NCBI GenBank assembly: GCA_018333955.1
Contig: JAGXSD010000058.1
Span: 1 to 64,000 of the forward strand
Length of the DNA: 64,000 nt
DNA from: Erysipelotrichia bacterium
GTDB taxonomy: Bacteria; Bacillota_I; Bacilli_A; Erysipelotrichales; Erysipelotrichaceae
Direction: 5' to 3'
Part shown: positions 8,212 to 17,073 of the stretch, one piece after another
Position numbering within the stretch: position 1 is the stretch's first letter
How the letters are laid out: every line of letters begins with the position of its first letter
The notes under the pieces: generated by a model
Seen by the model: the letters and a program-made list of their open reading frames with translations, nothing else
The model's database searches: none
What the model was told of the DNA's origin: nothing
Position numbers and translations under genes: made by a program

Positions 8212-9438
8212 ATGAACAAAGAAAAACTCAATGAATTGTTGAAAGAAAAACAAGCGAAGATTGATGAACTTGTAGCACGATCTCAAGCCAGTGAAAACAT
8301 TGATGAGCTTAAAGCGATCAATACACAGCTTGAAGGACTAAAACAAGAAATCAGTGAACTTCGCAAACTTGAAGATGATGCTCTTCAACAAGAAGCACGT
8401 TCCCAAAGCAAAGCTACCATCTTAGCCACCTATGGTCTAAAGAAGGAAGACAAGTTCCATGAGCGACAAGTGTCGGATGAGGAGAAACGTGCTGAAGCAT
8501 TTGTGGCTTCCAACAAAATCAACATCAGTATCGATGAAGTCCGTGCCATCACAATTGGCTCAGGGGATCTTGTTAGTCCAAAACCAGTTCAAACCAGTAT
8601 CAATGAGAAATTCAATGAAGTCTCATCGATCATTGAGCAAGTCAACACCGTGTCTGCGGAACGTATGGGTGAATATGAAGTCCCTTACGTGGTTGGGTAT
8701 AGTGAAGGGGGCATTATCACTGAAGGACAAGATTACAGTGATGGCGAACCCGTCTTCAATTATGCATCCATCAAGCCGGTCAAGATTACCATCTATACCG
8801 AAGTCTCTGAAGAAGTGACCAAACTTACTCCAGTGCAATACTTTGCGAAGGTGCGTCAAGCAGCACTGATTGCATTACGTAAAAAAGTAGCGAAGTTGAT
8901 TCCACTCGGTAATCCAAACTCAACTCCTGCTGAAATCACGGGGATCATTCATGCGCCAGCGATTACGGATGGATCCCTTGAGCTCACCGCCATTGATGAG
9001 AACACCCTTCGACGTATCGCCTTAGCTTATGGTGGTGATGAAAACGTGGTGGGCAATGCCATCCTTCTTATCAACAAGCTAGATTTGATTGCCTTTGGGG
9101 ATGTTCGTGGAGCAGATAAGAAATCAGTCTATGAGATTACTCCAGACACTTCTAACCCAAACGCTGGAATCATCAAAGAAGGTGGACTCTCTGTTCGATA
9201 CATTATCAACAGTGCACTTCCTGCGGTATCCGTCGCTGCCACCCCTGCCACTTCGACCTGTATGATCTATGGAAACCCCAATGCTTATGAATTAGCGCTC
9301 TTCAGTCCTTATGAAATCAAGGTCTCTGAAGATGCAGCTTTTAAGAAAGGTATGCTTGCGGTTCGAGGCAGTGTGTTTGTTGGAGGAAACGTGGTGACTT
9401 CCAATGGATTTGTCTTAATTGAGAAGAAAGCAACGTAA
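8212..9438 (+). CDS. Phage major capsid protein, HK97 fold
   Basis: 408 residues. Residues 1 to about 75 are a charged coiled coil (delta domain or built-in scaffold), followed by the capsid body from about 100 (AITIGSGDLVSPKPVQTSI) with the E-loop region and a C-terminal KGMLAVRGSVFVGGNVV segment usual in HK97-like shells. The upstream protease should remove the coiled coil. GAGGA lies just before the ATG. Probably the most abundant virion protein. Confidence 0.93.
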   Translation: MNKEKLNELLKEKQAKIDELVARSQASENIDELKAINTQLEGLKQEISELRKLEDDALQQEARSQSKATILATYGLKKEDKFHERQVSDEEKRAEAFVASNKINISIDEVRAITIGSGDLVSPKPVQTSINEKFNEVSSIIEQVNTVSAERMGEYEVPYVVGYSEGGIITEGQDYSDGEPVFNYASIKPVKITIYTEVSEEVTKLTPVQYFAKVRQAALIALRKKVAKLIPLGNPNSTPAEITGIIHAPAITDGSLELTAIDENTLRRIALAYGGDENVVGNAILLINKLDLIAFGDVRGADKKSVYEITPDTSNPNAGIIKEGGLSVRYIINSALPAVSVAATPATSTCMIYGNPNAYELALFSPYEIKVSEDAAFKKGMLAVRGSVFVGGNVVTSNGFVLIEKKAT

Positions 9439-9450
9439 AAGAGGAACACT

Positions 9451-9738
9451 ATGAGCGAAGCAGAACAGCTTGAGGAAATCAAACGTGGACTTGGAGTGAG
9501 TGGATCGTATCATGATTCAACACTTCTGCGACATCTTAAAGATGTCAAAGCTTACTGCATCTCTGCAGGAGTCAGTCCCATTGTCCTTGAGAGTGATGCT
9601 TCGCTTGGTTGTTTACTGCGTGGTGTATCAGACTCTTGGACACAAGAAAGTGGGCATACCCAGTTTAGTGTGATGTTCACACAACGACTCATTCAGCTCA
9701 TTTCAATAAGTAAAAACAGTGAGGTGAACGGTGGTTAA
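9451..9738 (+). CDS. Head-tail connector protein, gp6-like
   Basis: 95 residues, mostly helical, placed right after the capsid gene where HK97 gp6-type adaptor proteins lie. The segment HLKDVKAYCISAGVSP fits the family's amphipathic start (DNA-packaging or head-tail connector). It would form the ring under the portal. GAGGAAC precedes the ATG. It overlaps the next gene by eight bases. Call rests on size, fold type and position. Confidence 0.75.
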   Translation: MSEAEQLEEIKRGLGVSGSYHDSTLLRHLKDVKAYCISAGVSPIVLESDASLGCLLRGVSDSWTQESGHTQFSVMFTQRLIQLISISKNSEVNGG

Positions 9739-10081
9739 ACCTAAAGAAATTCATGCATTGATTACCCCCATGAAGATCATGAAACGGTATTTAACGTGGG
9801 TGAGTGGAGCAGCTGAAAGCACATATCATGAAGCCGATGATCCTATCCTGTTTTGTAACTTCAAAACCTTTGGTGGAACCGAGTCGGTGGTCAATGGTCA
9901 GATTGTGAACATTGCTACAGCGACCATAACAACATGGTATCGCCAAGACATTCAATCTCCAGATCGACTAGTCCTGTTATCGGATAACAGTGTGTGGGAG
10001 ATTATCGGTGAACCAGAAAACTTTGAGATGCGCGGTCAGTATATGCAACTCAGAGTGAAGAAAATCAGTGGAGGTGCCTAA
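9731..10081 (+). CDS. Head closure (stopper) protein
   Basis: 116 residues, beta-rich (FCNFKTFGGTESVVNGQIV, then DRLVLLSDNSVWEIIGEPEN), like head-tail joining or head-closure proteins of the SPP1 gp16/HK97 type. GAGGTGA lies inside the end of the previous gene and sets the GTG start at 9731. The stop TAA shares its last base with the ATG of the next gene. Position between connector and gp10-like gene supports the role. Confidence 0.7.
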   Translation: MVKPKEIHALITPMKIMKRYLTWVSGAAESTYHEADDPILFCNFKTFGGTESVVNGQIVNIATATITTWYRQDIQSPDRLVLLSDNSVWEIIGEPENFEMRGQYMQLRVKKISGGA

Positions 10082-10488
10082 TGTCCAAGAACTCATTAAC
10101 CCTCTCACTCAGTGGGGTTGAACAACTCCTTAAAGAGATTGAGAAGATGGGTGGAAATGTGAATGAAGCTGCAGAGAAAGCCATCATGGCCAGTGCTCAA
10201 CCTTTCACACAAGATTTAAAACTTGCCATTGTAAAGCATCGACGAAGTGGATTAACTGAATCAGCACTTCGATCCCCACAACAAGTTAAGTGGGAAGGCA
10301 ATCGATGCAGTTTACACGTCGGCTTTGATATGGCAGCAGGTGGACTTCCAGCAATCTTTCTAGAGTATGGAACTCCAAGAATGAGTGCCCGTCCATTTAT
10401 TCGTCCAGCAATTTCAAAAGCTAAAAGAAACATGGTTCAGCTTCAAAGCCAAGCACTTCATGCGATCATGAAAGACCTCAAACCATGA
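10081..10488 (+). CDS. HK97 gp10-family tail-joining protein
   Basis: 135 residues. The pattern VEQLLKEIEKMG, then LEYGTPRMSARPFIRPAISKA, is the typical gp10 signature (a glycine-rich turn followed by ARPFxRPA). The family sits at the neck and takes part in joining tail to head. TAATG overlap with the gene before and ATGA overlap with the gene after, so the unit is coupled. Confidence 0.88.
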   Translation: MSKNSLTLSLSGVEQLLKEIEKMGGNVNEAAEKAIMASAQPFTQDLKLAIVKHRRSGLTESALRSPQQVKWEGNRCSLHVGFDMAAGGLPAIFLEYGTPRMSARPFIRPAISKAKRNMVQLQSQALHAIMKDLKP

Positions 10489-10847
10489 ACGTACGAGATC
10501 GATTGATATCAGCCCTTGCACCATGCGGGGTTGAAGTTCGTTATCAAGGATCACTCAGTGATACAGAACCATTGAGTGACACCTTTATTACCTATCAAAT
10601 CAGTGATTCAAGTGATGAGAGTTATTATGATAACGATGCACAGCGACATATCACACATATACAACTCATCATCTACACCACTAAAATGTCGATCATTAAA
10701 ACCTTACCTCTTCAAGTCAGTTCACTCATTAAGCAAGCTGGCTTTACAAGGCAAAGTTTAGGTCGAGATCATGGATTCTATGAACAACATTATGCGTGGC
10801 TCATGGAAATTCATTTTACAGAAAGGAAGCATAGTGATGTCCAATAA
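10485..10847 (+). CDS. Tail terminator / tail completion protein
   Basis: 120 residues. It begins VRDRLISALAPCGVEVRYQG and has an alternating strand pattern (HITHIQLIIYTT), like small tail-terminator proteins that cap the tail tube between gp10 and the tube protein. No motif is decisive; position and size carry the call. The 3' end overlaps the tube protein gene by 11 bases. Confidence 0.65.
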   Translation: MNVRDRLISALAPCGVEVRYQGSLSDTEPLSDTFITYQISDSSDESYYDNDAQRHITHIQLIIYTTKMSIIKTLPLQVSSLIKQAGFTRQSLGRDHGFYEQHYAWLMEIHFTERKHSDVQ

Positions 10848-11466
10848 TTATGTCTATGAGGAATACCAAGGATTTGATTCCTTGATGTTTGCCCAAATCA
10901 CTCAAGATGATGCCACTTCATATACAACCTCAGTTCCCGAAATCTTAGCTCCAGCCGGAGAAATCTCGGTCAAAACAGAGCGATCCAGTGAACCAAAGTA
11001 TTATGATAACCAACCATTTTTGATTGTGACGTCTGAAGGTTTTGATGAAGCCACCTTGACTGTTCCAGTGTTACCTATTAGTTTGGTTGCGCGACTTCTA
11101 GGAAAAACAGTGGATACAACTACAGGAGCACTCCTTGATACAGGTGAGACACAGAACAAGTATTTCGCCATAGGGTATCGACTTCGATTTACCGATGGAA
11201 CCTATCGATACGTCTGGAGACACAAAGGCATGTTTCGTCTTGATGAAGAAGCTGCAAAAGCAAAAGATGCTTCAACGGATACCAACAATCATAAGCTCAT
11301 TTTCACAGGGATTACGACCAAGTATAAGTTTACACTCCCTAACAATGTGAAGCGAAGCAGCAAACAGATCGTAGTGGATGAGCGAGATGGGAAAGCTGAT
11401 GTGGAGACTTGGTTTGAACAAGTCATCACCCCTGACAACTTAGCTCTTATTACACTCACTCCATAG
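10837..11466 (+). CDS. Major tail (tube) protein
   Basis: 209 residues from the ATG at 10837, which has AAAGGA nine bases upstream; a longer frame from 10771 lacks a ribosome site and lies in the previous gene. The sequence is beta-rich and ends in the way of phi13-type major tail proteins (an ITGITT-like strand, then DERDGKADVETWF). It should polymerise into the tail tube around the tape measure protein. The two tail chaperone frames follow directly. Confidence 0.85.
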   Translation: MSNNYVYEEYQGFDSLMFAQITQDDATSYTTSVPEILAPAGEISVKTERSSEPKYYDNQPFLIVTSEGFDEATLTVPVLPISLVARLLGKTVDTTTGALLDTGETQNKYFAIGYRLRFTDGTYRYVWRHKGMFRLDEEAAKAKDASTDTNNHKLIFTGITTKYKFTLPNNVKRSSKQIVVDERDGKADVETWFEQVITPDNLALITLTP

Positions 11467-11474
11467 GATCAGTT

Positions 11475-11774
11475 ATGAAATCAAGTATCAATTTGAAGAT
11501 CTATGATCAAAGTGATGAGATCATTGCGGAGTTTGAAGAGAAGCGCTTGCGTTGGGGTCTTGTGGAGGATGTAGTAGATCTTAGTGAGCAACTTGAAGGC
11601 CAAAGTGAGCGAGAAGCTTATGTTGCGATGGGATCATTTCTTCAACGAGTGTTTCCTTCACTCACTCATGAGCTCTTACGACAAGCGGATGTTCATGATG
11701 TGAAGCAGTGCTTTAATCAGATCATCACCTTAGTCCAAAGTATTGGAGACACAAGCCAAAAAAAAGAGGATTAG
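11475..11774 (+). CDS. Tail assembly chaperone gpG-like
   Basis: 99 residues, acidic and helical, between tube and tape measure genes, the place of gpG-type chaperones. The frame ends ..SQKKED after an eight-A run (11758-11765), a likely slippery site. A one-base slip back opens a second frame that continues to 11986. The chaperone keeps the tape measure protein soluble and recruits tube subunits. Confidence 0.8.
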   Translation: MKSSINLKIYDQSDEIIAEFEEKRLRWGLVEDVVDLSEQLEGQSEREAYVAMGSFLQRVFPSLTHELLRQADVHDVKQCFNQIITLVQSIGDTSQKKED

Positions 11775-11986
11775 AAAAGAGCACTGTAGAGAAAAGCTCA
11801 GTGATGCTCTTTCAAATGGTGTTGTCCCTCACACAAATGTTTCCTTCGCTCAATCCACTCGTGCTTCGTCAGTATGAAGCCACTGAAGTCATACAACTGA
11901 TTCATAAAATTATGAAAAGTTCACAAATGAGTGAACCAAATCATCATCGCAAGAAAGTGTATGCGGATCAGGTGAACTGGTTCTAG
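11475..11986 (+). CDS. Tail assembly chaperone gpGT, -1 frameshift product
   Basis: The zero frame holds the heptamer A AAA AAA at 11759-11765. Slipping back one base changes the reading to AAA AAA AGA GGA TTA, and that frame stays open from 11762 to the TAG at 11984-11986, adding 73 residues after residue 97 for a protein of about 170. This is the classic G/GT arrangement of siphoviruses. The extension (VMLFQMVLSLTQMFPSL onward) has no good ribosome site of its own. Seen: slippery run, correct relative frame, uninterrupted extension. Inferred: actual frameshifting. Confidence 0.75.
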
Positions 11987-13941
11987 GAGGTGATCCATTG
12001 ACACAACAAAACATTCTAGGGGGTAAATGGACCCTTGATACCACTGATCTTAAAGCAGGCATCTCTGAAGCAAACCGATTGATTCGAGTGGCCGATTCAG
12101 AGTTTAAAGCCGTTGCTGCAAGCATGGGTCAATGGGGAAATCAAGCTGATGGACTCAGTGCCAAGATTAAATCTTTAACAACCATTGTGGATGTTCAAGA
12201 ACAAAAGGTTTCAGCCCTTAAAACACAACATCAATCCATTGTGGCTACTTCAGGTGAGCACAGTAAAGCAGCTCAGGAACTAGAAATACGAATCAATCAA
12301 GAAACAGCTTCGCTTAATCGCAATAAACTTGAGTTGGAGCAATCTAAATCGGCGTATCAAAACATCATTGATAAAACTCAAGAAACTGCGCAAAAGAAAG
12401 AAGAACTTAAAAAGAAGACCGAAGAGCTTACTGCTTCCATCAATGAGATGGGGAAAAAGGCAATGGTAGCCCTCACCGCCGCAGCCACTGCCGCAGCTGC
12501 CGCACTTGGTAAGCTCATGATGGATTCAGGAAAGTTTGCAGATGACTTAATTACGTTATCCAATAAAACAGGAATCTCAGTCATCGAGCTACAAGAACTT
12601 GAGTATGCAGCTCGATTTGTGGATGTCTCATTAGAAACCATGACATCATCCATGAATAAACTCACCCGAACAATGGGGACGGCTCAGCAAAGTCTACAAA
12701 GTGGAAAACTGAATGAGCAAGCAAAAGCATATCAGCGCTTAGGTGTTGAAGTCATGAACACTGATGGAACACTTCGAAACAATAAGGTAGTTTTCAATGA
12801 AGTGATTGACGCACTTGGTAAAATGACCAATGAGACAGAGCGAGATGCCTTGGCGATGCAACTCTTTGGAAAGTCTGCCGCCGAACTCAACCCAATGATT
12901 AAAGCTGGATCAGTGGAGTTGAATCGATTAGCACAAGAAGCTCATCAAGTAGGAGCGATTGTCAGTGAAGAGGGGGTGTTAGCATTAGGAGCCTTTGATG
13001 ATCACATGCAAACCTTAAATGCCTCGACTCAAGGACTCATGCGTGAAGCGTTAGCCCAACTCGCACCACTTATCAATGACATGATTGTTGGACTTAAAGA
13101 GATGATGCCACAAATTATAGAGTCTATTCAAAACTTCATCACCTTCGTGATTACCAATGGACCAACTATAGCATCACTCATTACGGCGATTGCAACAGGA
13201 CTCTTAGCTTGGAATGTCGTCACGATGATTCAAGGCTTAATCACGGTGGTTAAAGGATGGAAACTTGCTACTGAAGGCATGACCCTCTCACAAGCATTGC
13301 TGAATGTGGTGATGTCAGCCAATCCGATTGGGATCATCATTACACTGATCGCAGCATTAGTTGGAGGACTTATTGTGTTATGGAATACCAATGACGATTT
13401 CCGTAAAGCTGTCACCAAGATCTTTAATGACATCCTTTCCACCATCAGTCATGTCGTGAACAACATTGTGAACTTCTTTACGGTGACCATTCCAGAAACA
13501 CTATCAAATGTGGCGGACTGGTTTAAGGATATAGGAAGCAACATTGTCAAAGGCGTCTGGTCAGGGATTCAAGGAATGTCGCAGTGGTTCTCCGATCAAG
13601 TTGGAAAGTTCTTTAATGGGATTGTGAGTGGTGCAAAGAAACTCCTTGGGATTCAATCCCCCTCAAAAGTATTTGCAGGTATTGGAGAGAATATGGCCCG
13701 AGGACTTGGACTAGGATTTCAAGATGAGATCCAAGATGTTCAATCCAAGATCCAACAAGCCATTCCAACTCCTACAGGATTTGAGGGACTAAGTCACGGA
13801 ACACAACGAGCAGGTTCTCAAGCTTCGACAATTACGATTAATCAATCCATTCAATCTCCAAAACCATTGAGTGCCTATGAAGTGTATCGTCAGACTCGAC
13901 AAGTGGGACAGCTCATTGCAGCGAGCCTAGTGAAGGGGTAA
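11985..13941 (+). CDS. Tail tape measure protein
   Basis: The start is TTG at 11998; the entry includes the preceding AGGAGGTGATCC (11985-11996), a twelve-base perfect anti-16S match that makes up for the weak start codon. The protein has 647 residues: an N-terminal region with GKWTLDTTDLKAGISEANR, coiled coil about 60-150, an alanine-rich hydrophobic segment near 155-175, and two or three hydrophobic segments about 385-465. This layout is that of tape measure proteins, whose length sets tail length and which enter the host membrane during injection. At 647 residues the tail should be fairly short. Confidence 0.9.
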
Positions 13942-13943
13942 GT

Positions 13944-14789
13944 ATGAAAATTACCTTCACTAATACCCAAGGACAATCCTGTTGGATTAATGATGAAGTG
14001 CATTTTTCACTAATTGGACTGACAGGGTTTCAACCTCCCAAAGCTAACATTCTATTAGGATCACTACCTGGTGTCGATGGATCATTGATCCTTCATTCAA
14101 AAGTTGAACAACGCAATATTGTTTTAACCCTTCAGATTCTGCATGATGGTGAAAGCAATCGACAAAAACTTAATTCAATCTTTAAAGTGAATCAACCAGG
14201 GCAACTGAAAGTCGAGCTGAGCCATCATAGTGTAAGCATTCAGGCATGGGTAGAATCGTGTGAAACTCTGGCAATGAACTGGCCACTGAGGGTGATGATT
14301 TCTCTTATCTGTCCTCAACCTTACTTTGAAGCAGAGCAGTGGAGTCAGCTTGAGCTGGCGTCGATTACACCACAATTTGGCTTTCCACTCAATCTCACTC
14401 AAAGTGGACAACCGATGGGGGTCCTCCTGTTATCGACTCCAGTGAATGCCTATAACCCTGGAGATATTGAAATTGGATTCATTTGTCGTTTTGAATGCAT
14501 CACCTCTGTTGAAAACCCGAAGTTGATTAACCTGAATACTGGAGAAAGCATTCAACTCAACATTGTGATGCAAGCAGGACAGGTCATTGAGATCAACACT
14601 GAAATAGGACAAAAACGAATTGAACTACTGAGTGGCAGTGATCGACTCAATCTTTTCAACACCTTAAAGATTGGTTCAACCTTCTTTCGACTTAAAGAGA
14701 AAGACAACATGATTCTAGCCACGAGTGAACTCGGTTCAAGTGGACTCATGACGGAGATACTCTATCGACCAAAATACAGCGGGGTCTAA
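13944..14789 (+). CDS. Distal tail protein (Dit), siphovirus tail component family
   Basis: 281 residues. It follows the tape measure gene and precedes the tail-tip protein, the fixed place of Dit. The N-terminal half is beta-rich with the usual GxDGxxI turn (LPGVDGSLILHSK), the family's tube-like domain; the C-terminal half resembles a galectin-like fold. Dit forms the hexameric hub at the tail end to which receptor-binding parts attach. AAGGGG lies before the ATG. Confidence 0.8.
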   Translation: MKITFTNTQGQSCWINDEVHFSLIGLTGFQPPKANILLGSLPGVDGSLILHSKVEQRNIVLTLQILHDGESNRQKLNSIFKVNQPGQLKVELSHHSVSIQAWVESCETLAMNWPLRVMISLICPQPYFEAEQWSQLELASITPQFGFPLNLTQSGQPMGVLLLSTPVNAYNPGDIEIGFICRFECITSVENPKLINLNTGESIQLNIVMQAGQVIEINTEIGQKRIELLSGSDRLNLFNTLKIGSTFFRLKEKDNMILATSELGSSGLMTEILYRPKYSGV

Positions 14790-14791
14790 CC

Positions 14792-16696
14792 ATGCAGTGT
14801 AAAGTTTACAATCAAGAGATTCAACTCCTAGGAATCATTGATTCAATTCAATCTCTCATATGGCATCGCCATTTTTATGAGCCAGGTGAGTTTGAATTGG
14901 TGATTCCATTTTCACATCACGTTTTATCCCTGCTTGAGATTCAAAACTACATCACAAAAGATGAATCCGGTGAGTTTGCGATCATTGAAACCATTGATGT
15001 TGAAAATAGTGAAGATGGAGAATGGATTCATTGTAGTGGTCGCTTTGGACCATCCCTGCTGTATCGACGTATCATCTATGATCGACTCACCATTTCAAAT
15101 ACCGTTGAAATGGTCATGAGAATGCTGGTGACCCACTCGTGTATTACCCCAAGTGATCCTTCAAGAGTCATACCTAAACTACAACTCGAAACCTTTCAAG
15201 GACACGCTCCAACCGTGACCATGCAAGTCACGTATCGTAGTCTTGCGCAAACTTTGTATCAACTATCCTATACCCATCAAGTAGGTTGGGATGTTCATCT
15301 CAATCCATCAACTCAAAAACTCATCTTTAAGACATGGATGCCCCAAGATCACAGTGCTAATCAAACCACAAACCCTCAAGTCGTCTTCAGTGAAGACTAT
15401 GAAAACATTCGCTCAACTCATTATCAAAATAGTGAGCGATTCACTCGTAACATTGCTTTGGTGGGTGGTCAAGGCGAAGGAGATGAGCGGATTCTTGTGG
15501 AAGTGGGTGAAGGAAGTGGATCATCACGATTTGAAACCTTTGTGAATGCGAAAGATTGTCGTTGGGAAGATGAAATGAGTGAACAAGAATATCTTAATGT
15601 CTTGAGTCAGCGAGGGTGGCAATCGATAGAACCACCGATAAAGTTTATTGAAACACAAGTGATTCTTAATGGATCGATTCGATACAAGGAAGACTTTGAT
15701 TTAGGAGATTGGGTCAGTATTGATCAATCACGGTGGAACACGATTATCCATGTACAAGTCAGTGAGATTACTGAAGTCTGGGATGAACAAGGTTATCACC
15801 TTCAACCCATCTTTGGACAATCCTTAGGCTCACAGCGAACTCAACTTCAAAGTGATACCTCAGGAACCAGTCAAAGCCTGTCGCCAGCCTTTAGCCCTAA
15901 TAAAGCACTGGTTAGCGATAGTAGTGGGCAGCTCAGTGCGTCAAATGTTTCCACAAGTGAGTTATCCAGTTTATCTGGAATAACATCCTCTATTCAAACT
16001 CAGCTTGATACTAAGCAAGCTGTGATTAGCGGGGCAGCCAGTACAATCGCAAGTAGTAATTTGACGACCAGTCGTGCTCTTATTAGTAATTCAAGTGGAA
16101 AAGTGACTGTGAGTAGTGTAACCAGCACTCAACTTGATACCTTGTCTGGAGTGACATCTTCCATTCAAACCCAACTTGATTCTAAAGCAAGCACTAGCCA
16201 TACCCATACGTCCTCACAGATTACTGACTTTCTTAATAAGGTGTATCCAGTGGGAGCGATTTATCTCTCAACTAGTTCAACCTCCCCAGCAACACTGTTT
16301 GGTGGAACATGGACAGCGATTCAAAACCGTTTCCTTGTGGCTGCAGGGAGCAGTTATTCAGCAGGGAGTACGGGTGGAAGTGAATCCCATACCCATACCT
16401 CTGCGGCACATAAGCATGGAGCAGGATTTGAAAGTGGTGGGGATGGAGATCTATGGGCGACTGTATCTGGGAATACGGGATACATCTACTTTAGAGAAGA
16501 TGGCACTGTGACTGGATCAGTAGCCACATGGCCAGCAACGCATCGAGTGAGTGGAACCTATGGAACAACCTCCAACAGTGTTGGTGGTGGAGCTGATGTG
16601 CGTGGCTTTACATCAACCACCACACCAGGACCCACAGGATCATCCAGCTCATTACCTCCGTATTTATCAGTCTATATGTGGCAGCGAACTGCCTAG
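14792..16696 (+). CDS. Tail-tip protein (Gp37-like) with fibre repeats and collar-type C-terminus
   Basis: 634 residues in three parts. Residues 1 to about 355 match siphovirus Gp37-like tail proteins (HRHFYEPGEFELVIPF near the start, a baseplate-hub type fold). Residues 371-467 contain one full and one partial copy of a 57-residue repeat (RALVSDSSGK.., ..SGVTSSIQTQL). The end has YPVGAIYLSTSSTSPATLF, FGGTW, HTHT and HKHG motifs and finishes LPPYLSVYMWQRTA, as in tail-collar or fibre-tip domains where His residues bind metal. It should reach from the tail hub to the cell surface. The repeat is shared with the gene at 17074. Confidence 0.8.
   Translation: MQCKVYNQEIQLLGIIDSIQSLIWHRHFYEPGEFELVIPFSHHVLSLLEIQNYITKDESGEFAIIETIDVENSEDGEWIHCSGRFGPSLLYRRIIYDRLTISNTVEMVMRMLVTHSCITPSDPSRVIPKLQLETFQGHAPTVTMQVTYRSLAQTLYQLSYTHQVGWDVHLNPSTQKLIFKTWMPQDHSANQTTNPQVVFSEDYENIRSTHYQNSERFTRNIALVGGQGEGDERILVEVGEGSGSSRFETFVNAKDCRWEDEMSEQEYLNVLSQRGWQSIEPPIKFIETQVILNGSIRYKEDFDLGDWVSIDQSRWNTIIHVQVSEITEVWDEQGYHLQPIFGQSLGSQRTQLQSDTSGTSQSLSPAFSPNKALVSDSSGQLSASNVSTSELSSLSGITSSIQTQLDTKQAVISGAASTIASSNLTTSRALISNSSGKVTVSSVTSTQLDTLSGVTSSIQTQLDSKASTSHTHTSSQITDFLNKVYPVGAIYLSTSSTSPATLFGGTWTAIQNRFLVAAGSSYSAGSTGGSESHTHTSAAHKHGAGFESGGDGDLWATVSGNTGYIYFREDGTVTGSVATWPATHRVSGTYGTTSNSVGGGADVRGFTSTTTPGPTGSSSSLPPYLSVYMWQRTA
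15902..16192 (+). repeat. 57-residue coding repeat, copies in the tail-tip gene
   Basis: One complete 171-base unit (15902-16072) and a partial one (16073-16192). Each begins [KR]AL[VI]S, has SGVTSSIQTQL in the middle and ends SSNLTTS. The same unit occurs in the fibre gene at 17587-18042. Confidence 0.85.
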
Positions 16697-16708
16697 AAAT
16701 GGAGTCCT

Positions 16709-17065
16709 ATGTTACGTTCTCTTATGATGGTGTTACCCATCGCGATTGGGGTCAATATTTTATTAGGTAGTGCTATCGCTCAATCAACCACAAAGTTTGA
16801 TAAAGCCAAGTTTCTTAAAGGGCTCTTTAAAGCAGGGTGTATCTATGCAGCAATTGGTGGACTAGTGCTCATTGCCCAGATCATCCCCGTCGTCAGTGTC
16901 GATGGACTTGGTGAGATTGACATCATAAATTCACTTACCATTATCGTCTCAACGGTGTTTGGACTATACATCACCCAAGCGTTACAGAAACTGATTGAAG
17001 CGTTAAAACTCAAGATCAAAGTTCCCGTGCGCAGTGAAGAATTTGAGTCTCATGGAACGGAGTAA
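16709..17065 (+). CDS. Small membrane protein, putative holin
   Basis: 118 residues with three hydrophobic segments (about 5-23, 42-62 and 73-97) and a charged C-terminus (KLKIKVPVRSEE). GGAG precedes the ATG. Size, three membrane spans and location among the late genes suggest a holin, which would open the membrane for the lysin at 18890. However, it lies between two fibre genes rather than next to the lysin, and the 93-residue protein at 19663 is a second candidate. No family motif is clear. Confidence 0.45.
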   Translation: MLRSLMMVLPIAIGVNILLGSAIAQSTTKFDKAKFLKGLFKAGCIYAAIGGLVLIAQIIPVVSVDGLGEIDIINSLTIIVSTVFGLYITQALQKLIEALKLKIKVPVRSEEFESHGTE

Positions 17066-17073
17066 AGAGTATT

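Noticed and set aside
11801-11986. Independent 61-codon gene
   Set aside because: No ribosome site of its own and exactly in the -1 frame of the chaperone gene; better read as a frameshift extension.
15291-15545. 84-codon frame inside the tail-tip gene
   Set aside because: A shadow frame of the long gene without a ribosome site or plausible protein character.
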